From Saccharibacillus sp. JS10 (GTDB lineage: Bacteria; Bacillota; Bacilli; Paenibacillales; Paenibacillaceae): a stretch of DNA of 64,000 nt. The position numbers and the translations under genes are program-made. Shown in pieces: positions 16,429 to 25,876 of this stretch; the first letter of the stretch is position 1; every line of letters starts with the position of its first letter. The DNA is taken from assembly GCF_024436065.1 (NCBI RefSeq), contig NZ_JANFNS010000003.1, positions 310,001 through 374,000 of the forward strand, given 5' to 3'. The notes under the pieces were generated by a model, which was not told the origin of the DNA, did no database searches, and was given only the letters and a program-made list of their open reading frames with translations.

Positions 16429-18939
16429 TTAACGAATATCCGGTAACGTTGAGTAATCGATCGCGTGGAATAAATATCCGGCTTTGATATACGTATCGTA
16501 ATAGACGCGTCCGTTGCGATAATACATCAAGTCCTCGATATGGAACCCGCCCATTAGATTGAGCTTTTCGACCCCGTCGCTACGGCGCTCATGCACGTAA
16601 CCGATCCGGTAAATCCGAGATGTTTCTTCTTCGTTGAGCGCGTAGCGCATAAATTCCCCGTTGCCGTCGCCGAAGAAATACTTTTCTTCATGGCGATGTT
16701 CCTGCGTGTAATCGAACAACCGAAGATTGATTGCCGCGCGTTCTTCCATCTTCCGGTACAAAATGCGGAACAGATCTTCTTTGGTCATCGTCTCGCGGTT
16801 TTCGTATTCGACGGCGACATTGGCGCGGCTCAACAATTCTTGTTCATACGTCTGCATGAGCGGCTGTGCGCCAAACATTTCACGTGCGCAAAGTTCTTGC
16901 AGCCGCTCAAGTAACCGCCGCTCTCCCGCATGGATAGCCGAAAGCCCGGATGCAGGTGCGCCGAAAGCTCCTTCGTCAATTGCGGCATAAGCGTCTTCCG
17001 GACGCTCCATGACTAATGTTGCAAGATCATTCAGCCTACGTTCTTCAAAGTAGTAGGGTTTGCCGCGGCGGTCTTCGGCGTCGCGCATGATGACGTCCAC
17101 GACGCGTTCGTAATAAGGCATCAGATTCTGCCCGATGTAATCGTCCGCGCTTTGCGCGCTATACTCGGCGGCGCGGCGCAGCCGTTCTTCCAAATGTTCG
17201 ACGCGGCGCACTGTCGATTTGTACTGCGCATGCAGATCTTTGAGCGCGTCTTCGTAGCGACGATATAGCTCAATCTCAAGTTCCAGCCGCAGCAGTTGCA
17301 GCTTTAGACCGTACACTTCTTCGAAAAAGTACCGCAAAAAGTTGCGGACATTTTGACTGTCGCGCAGCCAAGCTTTTTTGAACGGTTGTTCTTCCACGAT
17401 CCCGCTATAGGCTTGCTTCAGTTCGGCGCGTAGGCTGCCTTGCTCCATCATCGCTTCGCGCATCCGCTCAAGCAGCGCCTTCGGCGCCGCGTTCGCGGAC
17501 TCCGAGCCATCGCTCCAAGCCGCGATGACGTACAGACCATGCTGCGCGTCTTCAGCCGTGACGCGCGAAGCATACTCGCGCAGCCCTCTGCCGATATCGG
17601 CTTCGGCTAAATACCGCTGCGCTTCTTCTTCGAAGTTGACGCGGAAGAAACTCTCCGCCCCTTTCCCGAACAAACTCTCTTCCGCTTCGGCGAGTGTCAT
17701 CCGCCGAAGCGACGAGTAAGGTACGGATGAACTCATAATCCCGTTCATATCCGCTAATTTGTCTTCGTCCGGCGCAAGTCTTGCCGCGCGGGCGCGCATC
17801 GCGGACCGATCCAGCTCCAGCCGCGTCAATTGCTCGCCGGCTGGCGTCTCGGGAATATCGCGCATCCGGCGATTGAGTCCGCGCGTGAACTGATACAGTA
17901 CGGCAAGAGCGATCGACCGATCCGGCCTTACGACCCGAGCGAAGCCGCCGGAAGCCAAGCCCCGGCGCCCGGACTCGCTCGACAAGCCGCTTTTGAACGC
18001 GGCATTGTTGTACTGCCCCGCGCCTGTTTTCAGCCCTTCCAGCGGCTGTTCGTCTACGGCATTCGCCATGCCGTTTAGCGAAGCCGCCGTGCCGGCGTCG
18101 CGGCGCCGGTTTTTGAGCAAATGAGCGTGACAGATAATGTCGTACGCGCCTTGCAGACCGCCCGGCGCCGCGATGCCCCGTTCGTTTTTATCGGACAAAA
18201 GATAGACAAGGTCGAACAGCGGCGAAGCGGCATGGTTCACGTCGATGTTCAGACGGTTTTCGGTCACTTGTAGGGGCGCGGAAAACGTATATTCCGGGCG
18301 CTGCATGAGATCCAGCTCGCGCAAAAAAGCGACGCCGACCGAACTTGCGTAACCGAAAGAGTCCGATTGTTCTTGATCGCGCACAAGCACATAGAGATCG
18401 GTCTGAACGGATTTGAACGATTGCCCGAATACAGAAGCCGCAAGCAGCGAAATCTCAGGCGTTAGGACGTTCATCACATCATCGGCATGTACGACGATAG
18501 ATAGATACAGTCGATCGAACGAAGCGAATAATCGTCCGCTTTCCGACAACATCCGGCTGGATTTGCGAAGCTCCCGGTTCAATTCATACAAATGATCCGC
18601 TTTGGAACTGACGAAAGCTCGGTGCAGATCGCGCCGATACGTATTTTCTTCAATCTGTCTTGAACCAAACGCATCCCAGCGAAAACGTACCGCTTGATGA
18701 TGACGATCTAACTCGTCTTGCGGCAGATCGCTTGTCGCCAGATGAAAATAAGTAATCCCGGCTGCGTTATCGTATTTATGTGCATTGAGCTGTGTCAACG
18801 TGACAGCGGCTTCCGCTGCGCGGTCTCCGATGAACAAGAAAGCGGCCGGATAATGCAGGCCGCTTTTCCCTTCTGCGAAGCCGGGCAGTTCTTGTTCTCT
18901 CGCCGCATAAGCGGCAGTGAATTGCTCCAGCAAATTCAT
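16429..18939 (-). CDS. Large protein of unknown function, possibly a divergent tubulin-like partner
   Basis: An 836-residue protein whose start codon lies one base after the tubulin-like gene's stop codon, so translation is coupled. No signal peptide, no clear membrane segment, no recognised catalytic motif. A stretch near 215-265 (AFLRELDLMQRPEYTF, then PLFDLVYLLSDKNERG) lines up by eye with the tubulin-like protein's AALKELDYWMNVD and PPFNLCHLISATNTEG, with similar spacing and following helix. The Gly-rich nucleotide loop GGTGSGS has no counterpart. The middle (about 480-640) is helical and Glu/Arg-rich, with likely coiled coil. Inference: a paralogue of the tubulin-like GTPase that no longer binds nucleotide and partners it. 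I would not assign a function. Confidence 0.6.
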   Translation of the reverse strand: MNLLEQFTAAYAAREQELPGFAEGKSGLHYPAAFLFIGDRAAEAAVTLTQLNAHKYDNAAGITYFHLATSDLPQDELDRHHQAVRFRWDAFGSRQIEENTYRRDLHRAFVSSKADHLYELNRELRKSSRMLSESGRLFASFDRLYLSIVVHADDVMNVLTPEISLLAASVFGQSFKSVQTDLYVLVRDQEQSDSFGYASSVGVAFLRELDLMQRPEYTFSAPLQVTENRLNIDVNHAASPLFDLVYLLSDKNERGIAAPGGLQGAYDIICHAHLLKNRRRDAGTAASLNGMANAVDEQPLEGLKTGAGQYNNAAFKSGLSSESGRRGLASGGFARVVRPDRSIALAVLYQFTRGLNRRMRDIPETPAGEQLTRLELDRSAMRARAARLAPDEDKLADMNGIMSSSVPYSSLRRMTLAEAEESLFGKGAESFFRVNFEEEAQRYLAEADIGRGLREYASRVTAEDAQHGLYVIAAWSDGSESANAAPKALLERMREAMMEQGSLRAELKQAYSGIVEEQPFKKAWLRDSQNVRNFLRYFFEEVYGLKLQLLRLELEIELYRRYEDALKDLHAQYKSTVRRVEHLEERLRRAAEYSAQSADDYIGQNLMPYYERVVDVIMRDAEDRRGKPYYFEERRLNDLATLVMERPEDAYAAIDEGAFGAPASGLSAIHAGERRLLERLQELCAREMFGAQPLMQTYEQELLSRANVAVEYENRETMTKEDLFRILYRKMEERAAINLRLFDYTQEHRHEEKYFFGDGNGEFMRYALNEEETSRIYRIGYVHERRSDGVEKLNLMGGFHIEDLMYYRNGRVYYDTYIKAGYLFHAIDYSTLPDIR

Positions 18940-18940
18940 A

Positions 18941-21900
18941 TTAGTTCAACCTTTTGCGTAAGTCGTTAAGTTTCGCCGCGGTTTCTTGATAGAAACGGTA
19001 GGCTTCGTCACCGTTCACAAGTTCCATACGCTCGTATTCCAATTGCTGGCGCGCTTCGATAAACGTATTGTACAATTCGTCGAGCTTGCCAAGCAGCAGC
19101 GATACGTCTTCCGAAGCGGTCAATTGATTCGAACGACGCGAAGCTTTGCGCAGCAATACCTGACGCTGACGATCGCTTAGGCTGCGGAACACCGTGTAAA
19201 TCTCGAAGTGCGGATAATTCCGGCTTTTCATCAAGTTGACGAAAGGCTCCCAGCTCTCTTCGTCTTCTTCTCGGTCATAGATATAGAGCGCGCCTTTTTT
19301 GACAATCGTCTCCGTATAGAGCGCTTCGATATATTGATCGAGCAATTGTTCTTCGCCTGCATGCTGCGAAAGCAGCGATTCAAGTTCCGTAATCTTCGCT
19401 TGGATCTGCTCGTATTTCGCTAATTCTTCACGCACGCGGCGGATTTGCTCCGGCGAACGAATCAAGTTTTCTTTCGCCAGTTCTTCGTTAATACTGCCGA
19501 AGATATCTTTGACCGACTGACGTTCGATCCCTTCGCTCAGCAGACGTTTCAATTCCGCATAGGCACGTTTCACTTCGCCCAGATTCGGCTTCGCGCTTTG
19601 CAATTGCGTATCAAATTCAGAGAGCGCGGAGAACAGATCGAACGGCTTCGTCGTCACGACCGAATAACGGCTGCTTGTCGTCTGATCGGCGTCTTTTTCA
19701 ATAATGATTCCGTATCCGCGAGCTTTGGAAAATTCGTCTTTCACCCTTTGATTGTAGGCTTTCACGCGAGCATTTTCGTAGATATCGCCCCATGATTGTT
19801 GCGGAATCGGAGACGGCAGATACGTCCAGTTATCGCGCTCGCCTTGCACAAGGTGGCGTCCGACGCCTTCTTTGCCGAGAATCGTCCGCTCGTAACTTTC
19901 TTCGTAGACTTTAAGCGGGGTGTACACGAACAACGGCACACCGTTGCGCGTATTCAGCCAGAAGATCCGGTTTTTGACCTGACTTTCTTTGACCGTAAAG
20001 TTCGATTTGCCGATCGCGTTTTCTTGGTAATTTCGAATCCCTTTGAGAATCCCCGGCGCTTGAACCGGCACGGACACAAAGCCCCAAGAAGGGAAATGCA
20101 GATTGCCCGAACTGTTGCTCAAATGGAAGACCGGAATCGCTTCTTCATCCAGCTTTCCCGCGATATTGCGCTCGACGAATTTCTCGATCGACTCGTCTTC
20201 GCCGAATTTCATTCGCAAGAAATCTTCCATCGATTGCGTGATCAGATCCCCGAATTTGCTTGTTAGGAAGTCCGAGATCGAACCGACGATATCGACTTCT
20301 TGTTCTTTGATCCAGCGATCGGAGTGGTCGATTAATTCTTGCGAGAAATCGCGAATCAGATCGTCTACGTCGCGTTTCTCCATCAAACTACCGACCACGC
20401 TCGAAATATCGGGAACGCTGACGACATTCCAGTAATACGTTTTGTTGCCTTTATGGTCGACTTGCTCGTCGCCGCGTGTCAAAATTTCGCCGTTACGCTC
20501 GAAGATCGAGCTGAGCGCGTTCAAAATTTCGGTGAACACGCCGTAAATCCGGTTGTTTTCGCGATTGAGCAATTCGTAGAAGTCTTCGTAAAATTGGATC
20601 ATTTGCTCGGTACGCTCAACATCCGCTCTTAACCAATACTCGTTCGTTTTGGCTTCGATATAGGCATTTTTCTTTTTTTCGCGCGCGATTAAAGCACTTT
20701 TGGCATCACCTAGGCGTTCGTTCGCTAGTTCTTCCGCCGCCTCGATATCGCGAGGAATCCGCAGCAGCGACTCGCGCAGATTTTCGATATACGCTTGCAG
20801 CATTTTGAGCAACGAGAACCCTTTTTCCGTATAGATCAAGCGAGATACGTAGAAAGGCCCTTGCTCCGGGCTAAGAAAGGCACGGCGAATCTGTTCGGAG
20901 AAACGCTCCATCATTTCGCCCGGAAGCTGCTTTTTCATTTTGATATATTCTTCGCGCGCCCGCGCCAAGAAAGTCTGATCCAGCTCGACATCCATGTTGA
21001 CATTTTGCATCTTGATCACGTTGGCGTAATTCAGACGTTCGCTGTTCTGGTAGCCTGGAATCGGTTCCGGTACGCGCGATTCGAACGTTTTGAGCATCGA
21101 ATCGGGGTCAAGCATCAGCTTTTGGGCAAAACGCTCGATTTCTTCTTGGTTCGGCGCGTGTTGGAACATCTTCTCCATCTTCTGGAACAGACGGTACGCG
21201 AGGTATGTCGTCATTTCTTCAATCGGAAGTACCGCCGACGAAGCGCCGATAATATTGTAATCGTAATTCGCCGGGTAAGCTTTGGTCATTTGCGCGATAT
21301 TCGTGCGGATATTGCTGATATAGTCGTGGATCGCAAATTCTTCGCCGGATGCTTTTTCTTCGCTCGCCATAAAGTTCGTAATATTTTCTGCCGTGACGTT
21401 CATACAATAGTCGTACGCGTTTTCCAGCAGCTTACCTTCGGTATTGGTCGCGGAAATCAGATGGCACAAGTTGAACGGCGGAAGCGGCGAGTTAACGGTC
21501 AAAATACTGCCGTACTGCTGCTTGAAGCGTTCGCCGCGCGCGTCGACGTTCATCCAATAATCCAATTCTTTAAGCGCCGCGAATCCGTTTTTGCGAACGT
21601 ATTCGCGCGTATGTTCGCTCAAGCTTTTATTCGACAAGTTGACGTCTGGCGTGAACAAATAGCCGAGCATATTCAGACGGTCGATACCCGCCGAACCGTG
21701 GTCGCGTTCAATAATTCCGCGAATAATATAGGAGATATCGAGGAACGAACCGCTGCCTGTACCGCCGGATAGACCCGTCAACAGGAATACCGTCAGCTTT
21801 TTGTTCGTGCCGACCGAGAGTGTTTTGATCTTTTTGTCGATCGCTTGCACGACTTGGTTGATCTTGGTGAACAGAAGCAGACGTCCGGCTTGACGTACAC

Positions 21901-22330
21901 CGGCCGCTCCGTTCATCCCGTCGGTGATGCTCAGTTCAGGCGACAACCATTCGGTGATATAAGGCTCCAAAATACTGCGGTTTTGCAGCAATCCGCCGAT
22001 CTCCGCATTGGCGAGCAGCACGAATTCGTTGATTGGGTCAAGCCCGATCCCTTTGTAGCGCTTGCCGCGGTCTTGCTCGTTCGTCTCGAACGCGAGGAAC
22101 TCGACATTCGAAGGTTTTTCCATTTTATTTTTGGAGACTGGATCTTCCGGTAGTTTGAAGCGTCGGTTAATCTGATATTTCAGGCGCAGTAGCGCATCGA
22201 TCCCTGTACCGCCCAGACCGATAATCAACATCGGGTTATCGATGGTGTCTACGCGAATTTTCTCGCTGACAATCCCGCCTCCGAGCGAGACGTCAAGCTG
22301 CTGAATATGTTCTCTTACAATCGGTTTCAT
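18941..22330 (-). CDS. Tubulin/FtsZ-like GTPase
   Basis: A 1129-residue protein with AAAGGAG upstream. The first 400 residues form a tubulin-like nucleotide-binding domain: IIGLGGTGIDALLRLKYQI (about 35-53) for the first loop, and LTGLSGGTGSGSFLD near 180-195 as the tubulin signature (GGxGxGS) that holds the GTP phosphates. This matches the family of large bacterial tubulin-like proteins. The rest is helical with a coiled-coil region (about 520-600 and 930-1100) that could mediate filament or partner contacts. No membrane segment. It is followed without a gap by the 836-residue gene, and upstream is the secreted vWA gene. Known: tubulin signature and family. Inferred: a polymerising or switch GTPase at the centre of this vWA/GTPase cluster. 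Not FtsZ: size and context differ. Confidence 0.85.
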   Translation of the reverse strand: MKPIVREHIQQLDVSLGGGIVSEKIRVDTIDNPMLIIGLGGTGIDALLRLKYQINRRFKLPEDPVSKNKMEKPSNVEFLAFETNEQDRGKRYKGIGLDPINEFVLLANAEIGGLLQNRSILEPYITEWLSPELSITDGMNGAAGVRQAGRLLLFTKINQVVQAIDKKIKTLSVGTNKKLTVFLLTGLSGGTGSGSFLDISYIIRGIIERDHGSAGIDRLNMLGYLFTPDVNLSNKSLSEHTREYVRKNGFAALKELDYWMNVDARGERFKQQYGSILTVNSPLPPFNLCHLISATNTEGKLLENAYDYCMNVTAENITNFMASEEKASGEEFAIHDYISNIRTNIAQMTKAYPANYDYNIIGASSAVLPIEEMTTYLAYRLFQKMEKMFQHAPNQEEIERFAQKLMLDPDSMLKTFESRVPEPIPGYQNSERLNYANVIKMQNVNMDVELDQTFLARAREEYIKMKKQLPGEMMERFSEQIRRAFLSPEQGPFYVSRLIYTEKGFSLLKMLQAYIENLRESLLRIPRDIEAAEELANERLGDAKSALIAREKKKNAYIEAKTNEYWLRADVERTEQMIQFYEDFYELLNRENNRIYGVFTEILNALSSIFERNGEILTRGDEQVDHKGNKTYYWNVVSVPDISSVVGSLMEKRDVDDLIRDFSQELIDHSDRWIKEQEVDIVGSISDFLTSKFGDLITQSMEDFLRMKFGEDESIEKFVERNIAGKLDEEAIPVFHLSNSSGNLHFPSWGFVSVPVQAPGILKGIRNYQENAIGKSNFTVKESQVKNRIFWLNTRNGVPLFVYTPLKVYEESYERTILGKEGVGRHLVQGERDNWTYLPSPIPQQSWGDIYENARVKAYNQRVKDEFSKARGYGIIIEKDADQTTSSRYSVVTTKPFDLFSALSEFDTQLQSAKPNLGEVKRAYAELKRLLSEGIERQSVKDIFGSINEELAKENLIRSPEQIRRVREELAKYEQIQAKITELESLLSQHAGEEQLLDQYIEALYTETIVKKGALYIYDREEDEESWEPFVNLMKSRNYPHFEIYTVFRSLSDRQRQVLLRKASRRSNQLTASEDVSLLLGKLDELYNTFIEARQQLEYERMELVNGDEAYRFYQETAAKLNDLRKRLN

Positions 22331-22507
22331 GAAAAGCTCCTTTCGAGATACGGTCTTTATGCGCTGCCTCAGCGGCGAGAAAGCCGGTTCGAGATGTGGA
22401 TACGGCTATGATTCTTCTATATCGTATTGTAGGCAATCGTGGGAAAGAGTAACACCGTCTTGAGACGGGGATGTGTAAAAAAGAGAATATTGTTCGGATG
22501 CCGAGCT

Positions 22508-24307
22508 TTACACCAGATACTCAACCATAATCGTTTTACCGGCTTGAGCCATCGGGATCGTAATACGGTCGCCGCTTTTCAGTTCCAAGCCTTTCGACGT
22601 ATCGACGACACGCCCGGATTTTTCAATCGGAACGCCCTCTGCGCTGCTGCGCAAAATGATACGGTCTTCGGAACCTGGCGTCAGCACGATATTTTCGGTA
22701 TCTTTGAGCTCGGGAGCCAGTTGAAGAAGTTGGTGCATGTTAAAGCGACCTTTGTACGTATTGAGTTTTTTGTACTGCGGATACGAACGTTCGCCCGTGT
22801 TCTCGTCACGGATCTCAATCACCATTTGACCGACAAAACCTTTATTCGCTTTTTTCAGATATTTCATGACGAAGAAAGCGATCACGGCGAGTAAGATCAG
22901 ACCCAACACACTTAAAATGACGGGCATCCACGGGAAAGCTTTCTCTGTCCCTGCTCCGCCTGCTACTGTCCCCGCCGCCGCATCGATCTGGATCGGAGGA
23001 GATTCGCGGTAAAAGCTGTCGGCTTCCGCGCGAACCAGCAACGTATACTTATGGGCTTCCGGCAATTCGTAACTTCCGCTGAACTGTGTGTCTTTTAACG
23101 TCATCGGCAATGCGCTTTCTGTTTTTGTTTCGGTATCTTGCACAACCAATGTCGCTTTCATCGTCGCGTATAATTCCGGGGAATCCAGCTTGTCTCCACC
23201 GCTTGTCAGATACGCGGACACATCGACTTTATCGCCTTTGCCATACGAGCTTTTGCTCAGTGGATCGGTAGCGAGTTCCAGATCGTAGTTGAAGACCAAG
23301 TTGATATCGATCTGATCTTGAGTCGCACCTTTGACGCTGAGTGTCCAATCGCCTTCTTGCGGCTTGATCATTTTGAGCAACGAATACGTTTTGGAACTCG
23401 AACGTGTCACGGAATCGGAAGGAATCGCCACTTCGGCTCCGCTCGGATCTTTCAGTTTCAACTCGACTTTTTGCTTCGATGTAATCGATACGTTCGCTTC
23501 TAATACATTCGCGTTCGGAACGCTGATCTTCACATCTTGAAAATCGCCATTTCCGGTTAGCGAGTCCAGCGGTACGACATTCAGCTGTTGGTGACTGGCG
23601 AAAATTTCGCTCAAAATACTCGGTAAATCTTCGGCTGAATTCGTAACGAACGATTTGCCGCCTGTATCGGTCGAGACTTTTTCAAGTTCGGCTTGATTGA
23701 GCTTGCCGTCGGCATTAAGCCCAATCGTATAGACCGGAATACCGGCTTCTTTCGCTTTTTGTACGGAATCGCTTAATTCTTGCTGGGACTGCTCTAATGT
23801 TTTGGACTTCTTCGTATTCAGCTGGGTATTGCCGTCGGCCAACAAGACGATAAGCGGCTCACGACCCGCTTCCGTGCTGCGTTGCAGCATGTTGACCGCT
23901 TCGGTCACACCCACCGCGGTATCGGTATAAGCGCCCCGGCCCAATTGTCCGATAAACGTTTTGAGTTCTTCTTTGTCGGACTGACTTTGAATATCGAGCA
24001 ATGCTTTTTCGCGCTGCACGACGTCGGTATACGAGACGATTCCGACGCGGTCGCCTTGAACCGGTAACATATCGATAAACAACCGCATCGCTTCGTTGCC
24101 GATTTTTTGCGGATCGCTTTTCGCCATCGAGTTACTGGCATCCAGCACCAGTACCGCGTCGATCGGAGCCGAGCCTGCGGAATTTGCAGATGTCGTAGAT
24201 GCGCTGCTGCTGGCAAAAGCCGATTGCCCGCTTGCAGGAAGCAATCCCCCGATCAATAACAAGGCTGCAAAAAGCGGATAAAATACTTTTTTGATCTGAG
24301 GAACCAT
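22508..24307 (-). CDS. Secreted, membrane-anchored von Willebrand A protein
   Basis: A 599-residue protein with AAAGGGG upstream. A signal peptide (1 to about 32) leads into a vWA domain (about 50-235) with an intact metal site: DAVLVLDASNSM (DxSxS), YTDTAVGVTEA and IVLLADGNT. Beta-rich modules follow (about 240-440), then one membrane segment (about 458-483, PWMPVILSVLGLILLAVIAFF), a Lys-rich stop-transfer and a cytoplasmic tail of about 110 residues. The tail has an FHA-like or small beta-domain look (GRFNMHQLLQLAP, GDRITIPMAQAGKTIMVEYLV). The vWA domain thus faces outside and the tail inside, suggesting a surface sensor or adhesion protein that reports to the cytoplasmic GTPases. It is the first gene of the minus-strand cluster, facing a divergent promoter region. 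Confidence 0.8.
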   Translation of the reverse strand: MVPQIKKVFYPLFAALLLIGGLLPASGQSAFASSSASTTSANSAGSAPIDAVLVLDASNSMAKSDPQKIGNEAMRLFIDMLPVQGDRVGIVSYTDVVQREKALLDIQSQSDKEELKTFIGQLGRGAYTDTAVGVTEAVNMLQRSTEAGREPLIVLLADGNTQLNTKKSKTLEQSQQELSDSVQKAKEAGIPVYTIGLNADGKLNQAELEKVSTDTGGKSFVTNSAEDLPSILSEIFASHQQLNVVPLDSLTGNGDFQDVKISVPNANVLEANVSITSKQKVELKLKDPSGAEVAIPSDSVTRSSSKTYSLLKMIKPQEGDWTLSVKGATQDQIDINLVFNYDLELATDPLSKSSYGKGDKVDVSAYLTSGGDKLDSPELYATMKATLVVQDTETKTESALPMTLKDTQFSGSYELPEAHKYTLLVRAEADSFYRESPPIQIDAAAGTVAGGAGTEKAFPWMPVILSVLGLILLAVIAFFVMKYLKKANKGFVGQMVIEIRDENTGERSYPQYKKLNTYKGRFNMHQLLQLAPELKDTENIVLTPGSEDRIILRSSAEGVPIEKSGRVVDTSKGLELKSGDRITIPMAQAGKTIMVEYLV

Positions 24308-24598
24308 GTGTACAAAACCCCTTTAATTAATCTTTAAAAACTATCATAGGCTTGTTTTCTGTGAAAATCCTTAATATCCGGTTAACAACTTCTGAAAACA
24401 CTGTAACCTTTCGTTGTTGCTTTCCCGATCTTGTTGCACAAGGTTGATTTTCCAGCTATCGTTAAGCAAGGAGGCGTTACCCAAATTATAGCTTAAAATG
24501 TGCATCGGTTCACGAATGTATAAATTTTGGATTCTTCCTCCTTAAGACGCAAGACAGCAACTCCGGAAATTCGCCCGAGACCGGGTTAAGAAAAGGAC
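24308..24598. other. Divergent promoter region of the vWA/tubulin/GTPase cluster
   Basis: About 290 AT-rich bases between the vWA gene (minus) and the small membrane protein gene (plus). It must hold promoters for both arms. A plus-strand TATAAA stands near 24519, but I cannot pair it with a clear -35 box. An AAGGAGG at 24470-24476 has no start codon behind it. No open frame of note. Confidence 0.5.
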
Positions 24599-24607
24599 GT
24601 GTCGCGA

Positions 24608-24775
24608 TTGTCCGCTTATCTGATTTACCTCACATACGGCTTACTGGGGATTTTGTTTCTTTTTACCGGAATCAAATTGATCTTGTATATCCGCAGATCC
24701 AAAAAAGCCTCGTCTCGCCAAGAGATCGATCAACGATTGTTAAATACATTAAATGAACGGCGTGATCCTTCATGA
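24608..24775 (+). CDS. Small single-span membrane protein
   Basis: A short frame encoding about 55 residues: one hydrophobic helix (LIYLTYGLLGILFLFTGIKL), then a basic stretch (YIRRSKKASSR) and a charged helix ending ERRDPS. The start is taken as TTG at 24608 because AAGGA stands ten bases upstream. GTG at 24599 is in frame but only one base from that site. The stop overlaps the next gene's ATG (ATGA), a strong sign of translational coupling and of a real gene. Positive-inside rule: C-terminus cytoplasmic. Unknown function; with its neighbour it probably belongs to the divergent arm of the vWA/tubulin/GTPase locus. Confidence 0.65.
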   Translation: MSAYLIYLTYGLLGILFLFTGIKLILYIRRSKKASSRQEIDQRLLNTLNERRDPS

Positions 24776-25713
24776 GCAAAAAAATCCCGGTGCTTCTCAA
24801 GCCTTATCTACGCACCGAATACGCATACGATAAACTTCGTGTCTGCGGAAAATGTGGCAGTTATACCGTACTTTCGCAAAAACTTTGCCCGGTCTGCGGT
24901 AAACGGAAGTTAGCGAGTGTACCGACCCTTGCTACCCGTCATGTCAAACGCAAGATGCGGTCGGAACTGCTATTCGCTGCGCTGCTGATGCTGCTGGCGA
25001 TGTTTTTTGCCGATTCGGCACTGTGGCTAGGTATTTCGGCGGCAACCGGCATCGTATCGATCGCGGCGCTGATCTGGGTACAAAGCCACGTGTTCGAACC
25101 ACAGCTTCGGATTGCGACCGATCAACTTTTTGCACGCGACCAGAACCGGATTCGGCACGGTCTGATTCAAGACATCAAAGCTGCTGAAGGATTGCTACAA
25201 GCCCATCCTGTACAAGCTTACGAGATGCTACGCGAAGTCAATACGTTGCTCCGTAACGATCCGATCAAAGGGCTGCAAACTGAATTGCTACAGTTATTTG
25301 TTTTGCGCCGCGATATGGATCTGCTTGTAGACTCCCTTATTATGGATGGATTTTCTGCGCATCTGGCAGGATATCTGGGTGAAGTCGCGAAATTAAATCC
25401 TGAATTGATTAAAGAACGTTCGATCCGATATTGTATCCAATACGAACCTCAAATACGCAATATGTATAATGGCGAATTTATTCTCGCGGCTGTCGCGGGA
25501 GCATCTGTACGAATGAAGCGATATATCGAACTGTACCCGGAATTTATTCGTAGATACACACATAAATTTCCGAATGATCGTTTGGAACGTCTGCGTGACG
25601 TTATTTCGCAAAATCCGGGTAGATTTCCGGCGCTCAAACTTGAAGCAGACGAAGTGTATCGAAGACGTTTAGGCAGTGTTCCAACCCAAGAAGGATCAGA
25701 ACGACATCTGTAG
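24772..25713 (+). CDS. Zinc-ribbon membrane protein of unknown function
   Basis: A 313-residue protein. A four-Cys zinc ribbon (CGKCG and CPVCGK, about residues 25-43) is followed by two membrane helices (about 65-82 and 86-104, ELLFAALLMLLAMFFAD and LWLGISAATGIVSIAAL), then a long helical cytoplasmic part without known motifs. The last 90 residues carry YELYPEFIRRYTHKFPNDR. Start overlaps the stop of the small membrane protein gene. It is transcribed divergently from the vWA gene and ends at a terminator, so the two plus-strand genes form a compact arm of the cluster. Zinc ribbons also occur in the GTPase of the same locus. I do not recognise a named family. Confidence 0.7.
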   Translation: MSKKIPVLLKPYLRTEYAYDKLRVCGKCGSYTVLSQKLCPVCGKRKLASVPTLATRHVKRKMRSELLFAALLMLLAMFFADSALWLGISAATGIVSIAALIWVQSHVFEPQLRIATDQLFARDQNRIRHGLIQDIKAAEGLLQAHPVQAYEMLREVNTLLRNDPIKGLQTELLQLFVLRRDMDLLVDSLIMDGFSAHLAGYLGEVAKLNPELIKERSIRYCIQYEPQIRNMYNGEFILAAVAGASVRMKRYIELYPEFIRRYTHKFPNDRLERLRDVISQNPGRFPALKLEADEVYRRRLGSVPTQEGSERHL

Positions 25714-25730
25714 CGTTAAGATGTCGTTTT
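25701..25730 (+). terminator. Terminator after the zinc-ribbon membrane protein gene
   Basis: ACGACATCT (25701-25709) pairs with AGATGTCGT (25719-25727), followed by TTTTTTT. The stop codon of the gene lies in the loop. Confidence 0.85.
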
Positions 25731-25876
25731 TTTATATGATGCTTGGCTTTCAAAACACGACAAAACAGGCGAAAACGATTATACTACATACATATAATGA
25801 ATATTTTAATCTATCGAATTACATAAGATGTAAGGTACTTGTTACATGATTCATAACCAGTCTGGAGGAGAGTGAG

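Noticed and set aside
18941-22330. The tubulin-like gene as FtsZ or plasmid TubZ
   Set aside because: At 1129 residues with a long C-terminal coiled-coil part it is much larger than FtsZ/TubZ, and the neighbours are vWA/GTPase genes rather than division or partition genes.
22439-22480. Small hairpin CCGTCTTGAGACGG between vWA and tubulin-like genes as a terminator
   Set aside because: The stem is short and has no T run on the minus strand, so transcription probably continues into the vWA-to-tubulin unit or starts anew without it; not supported.
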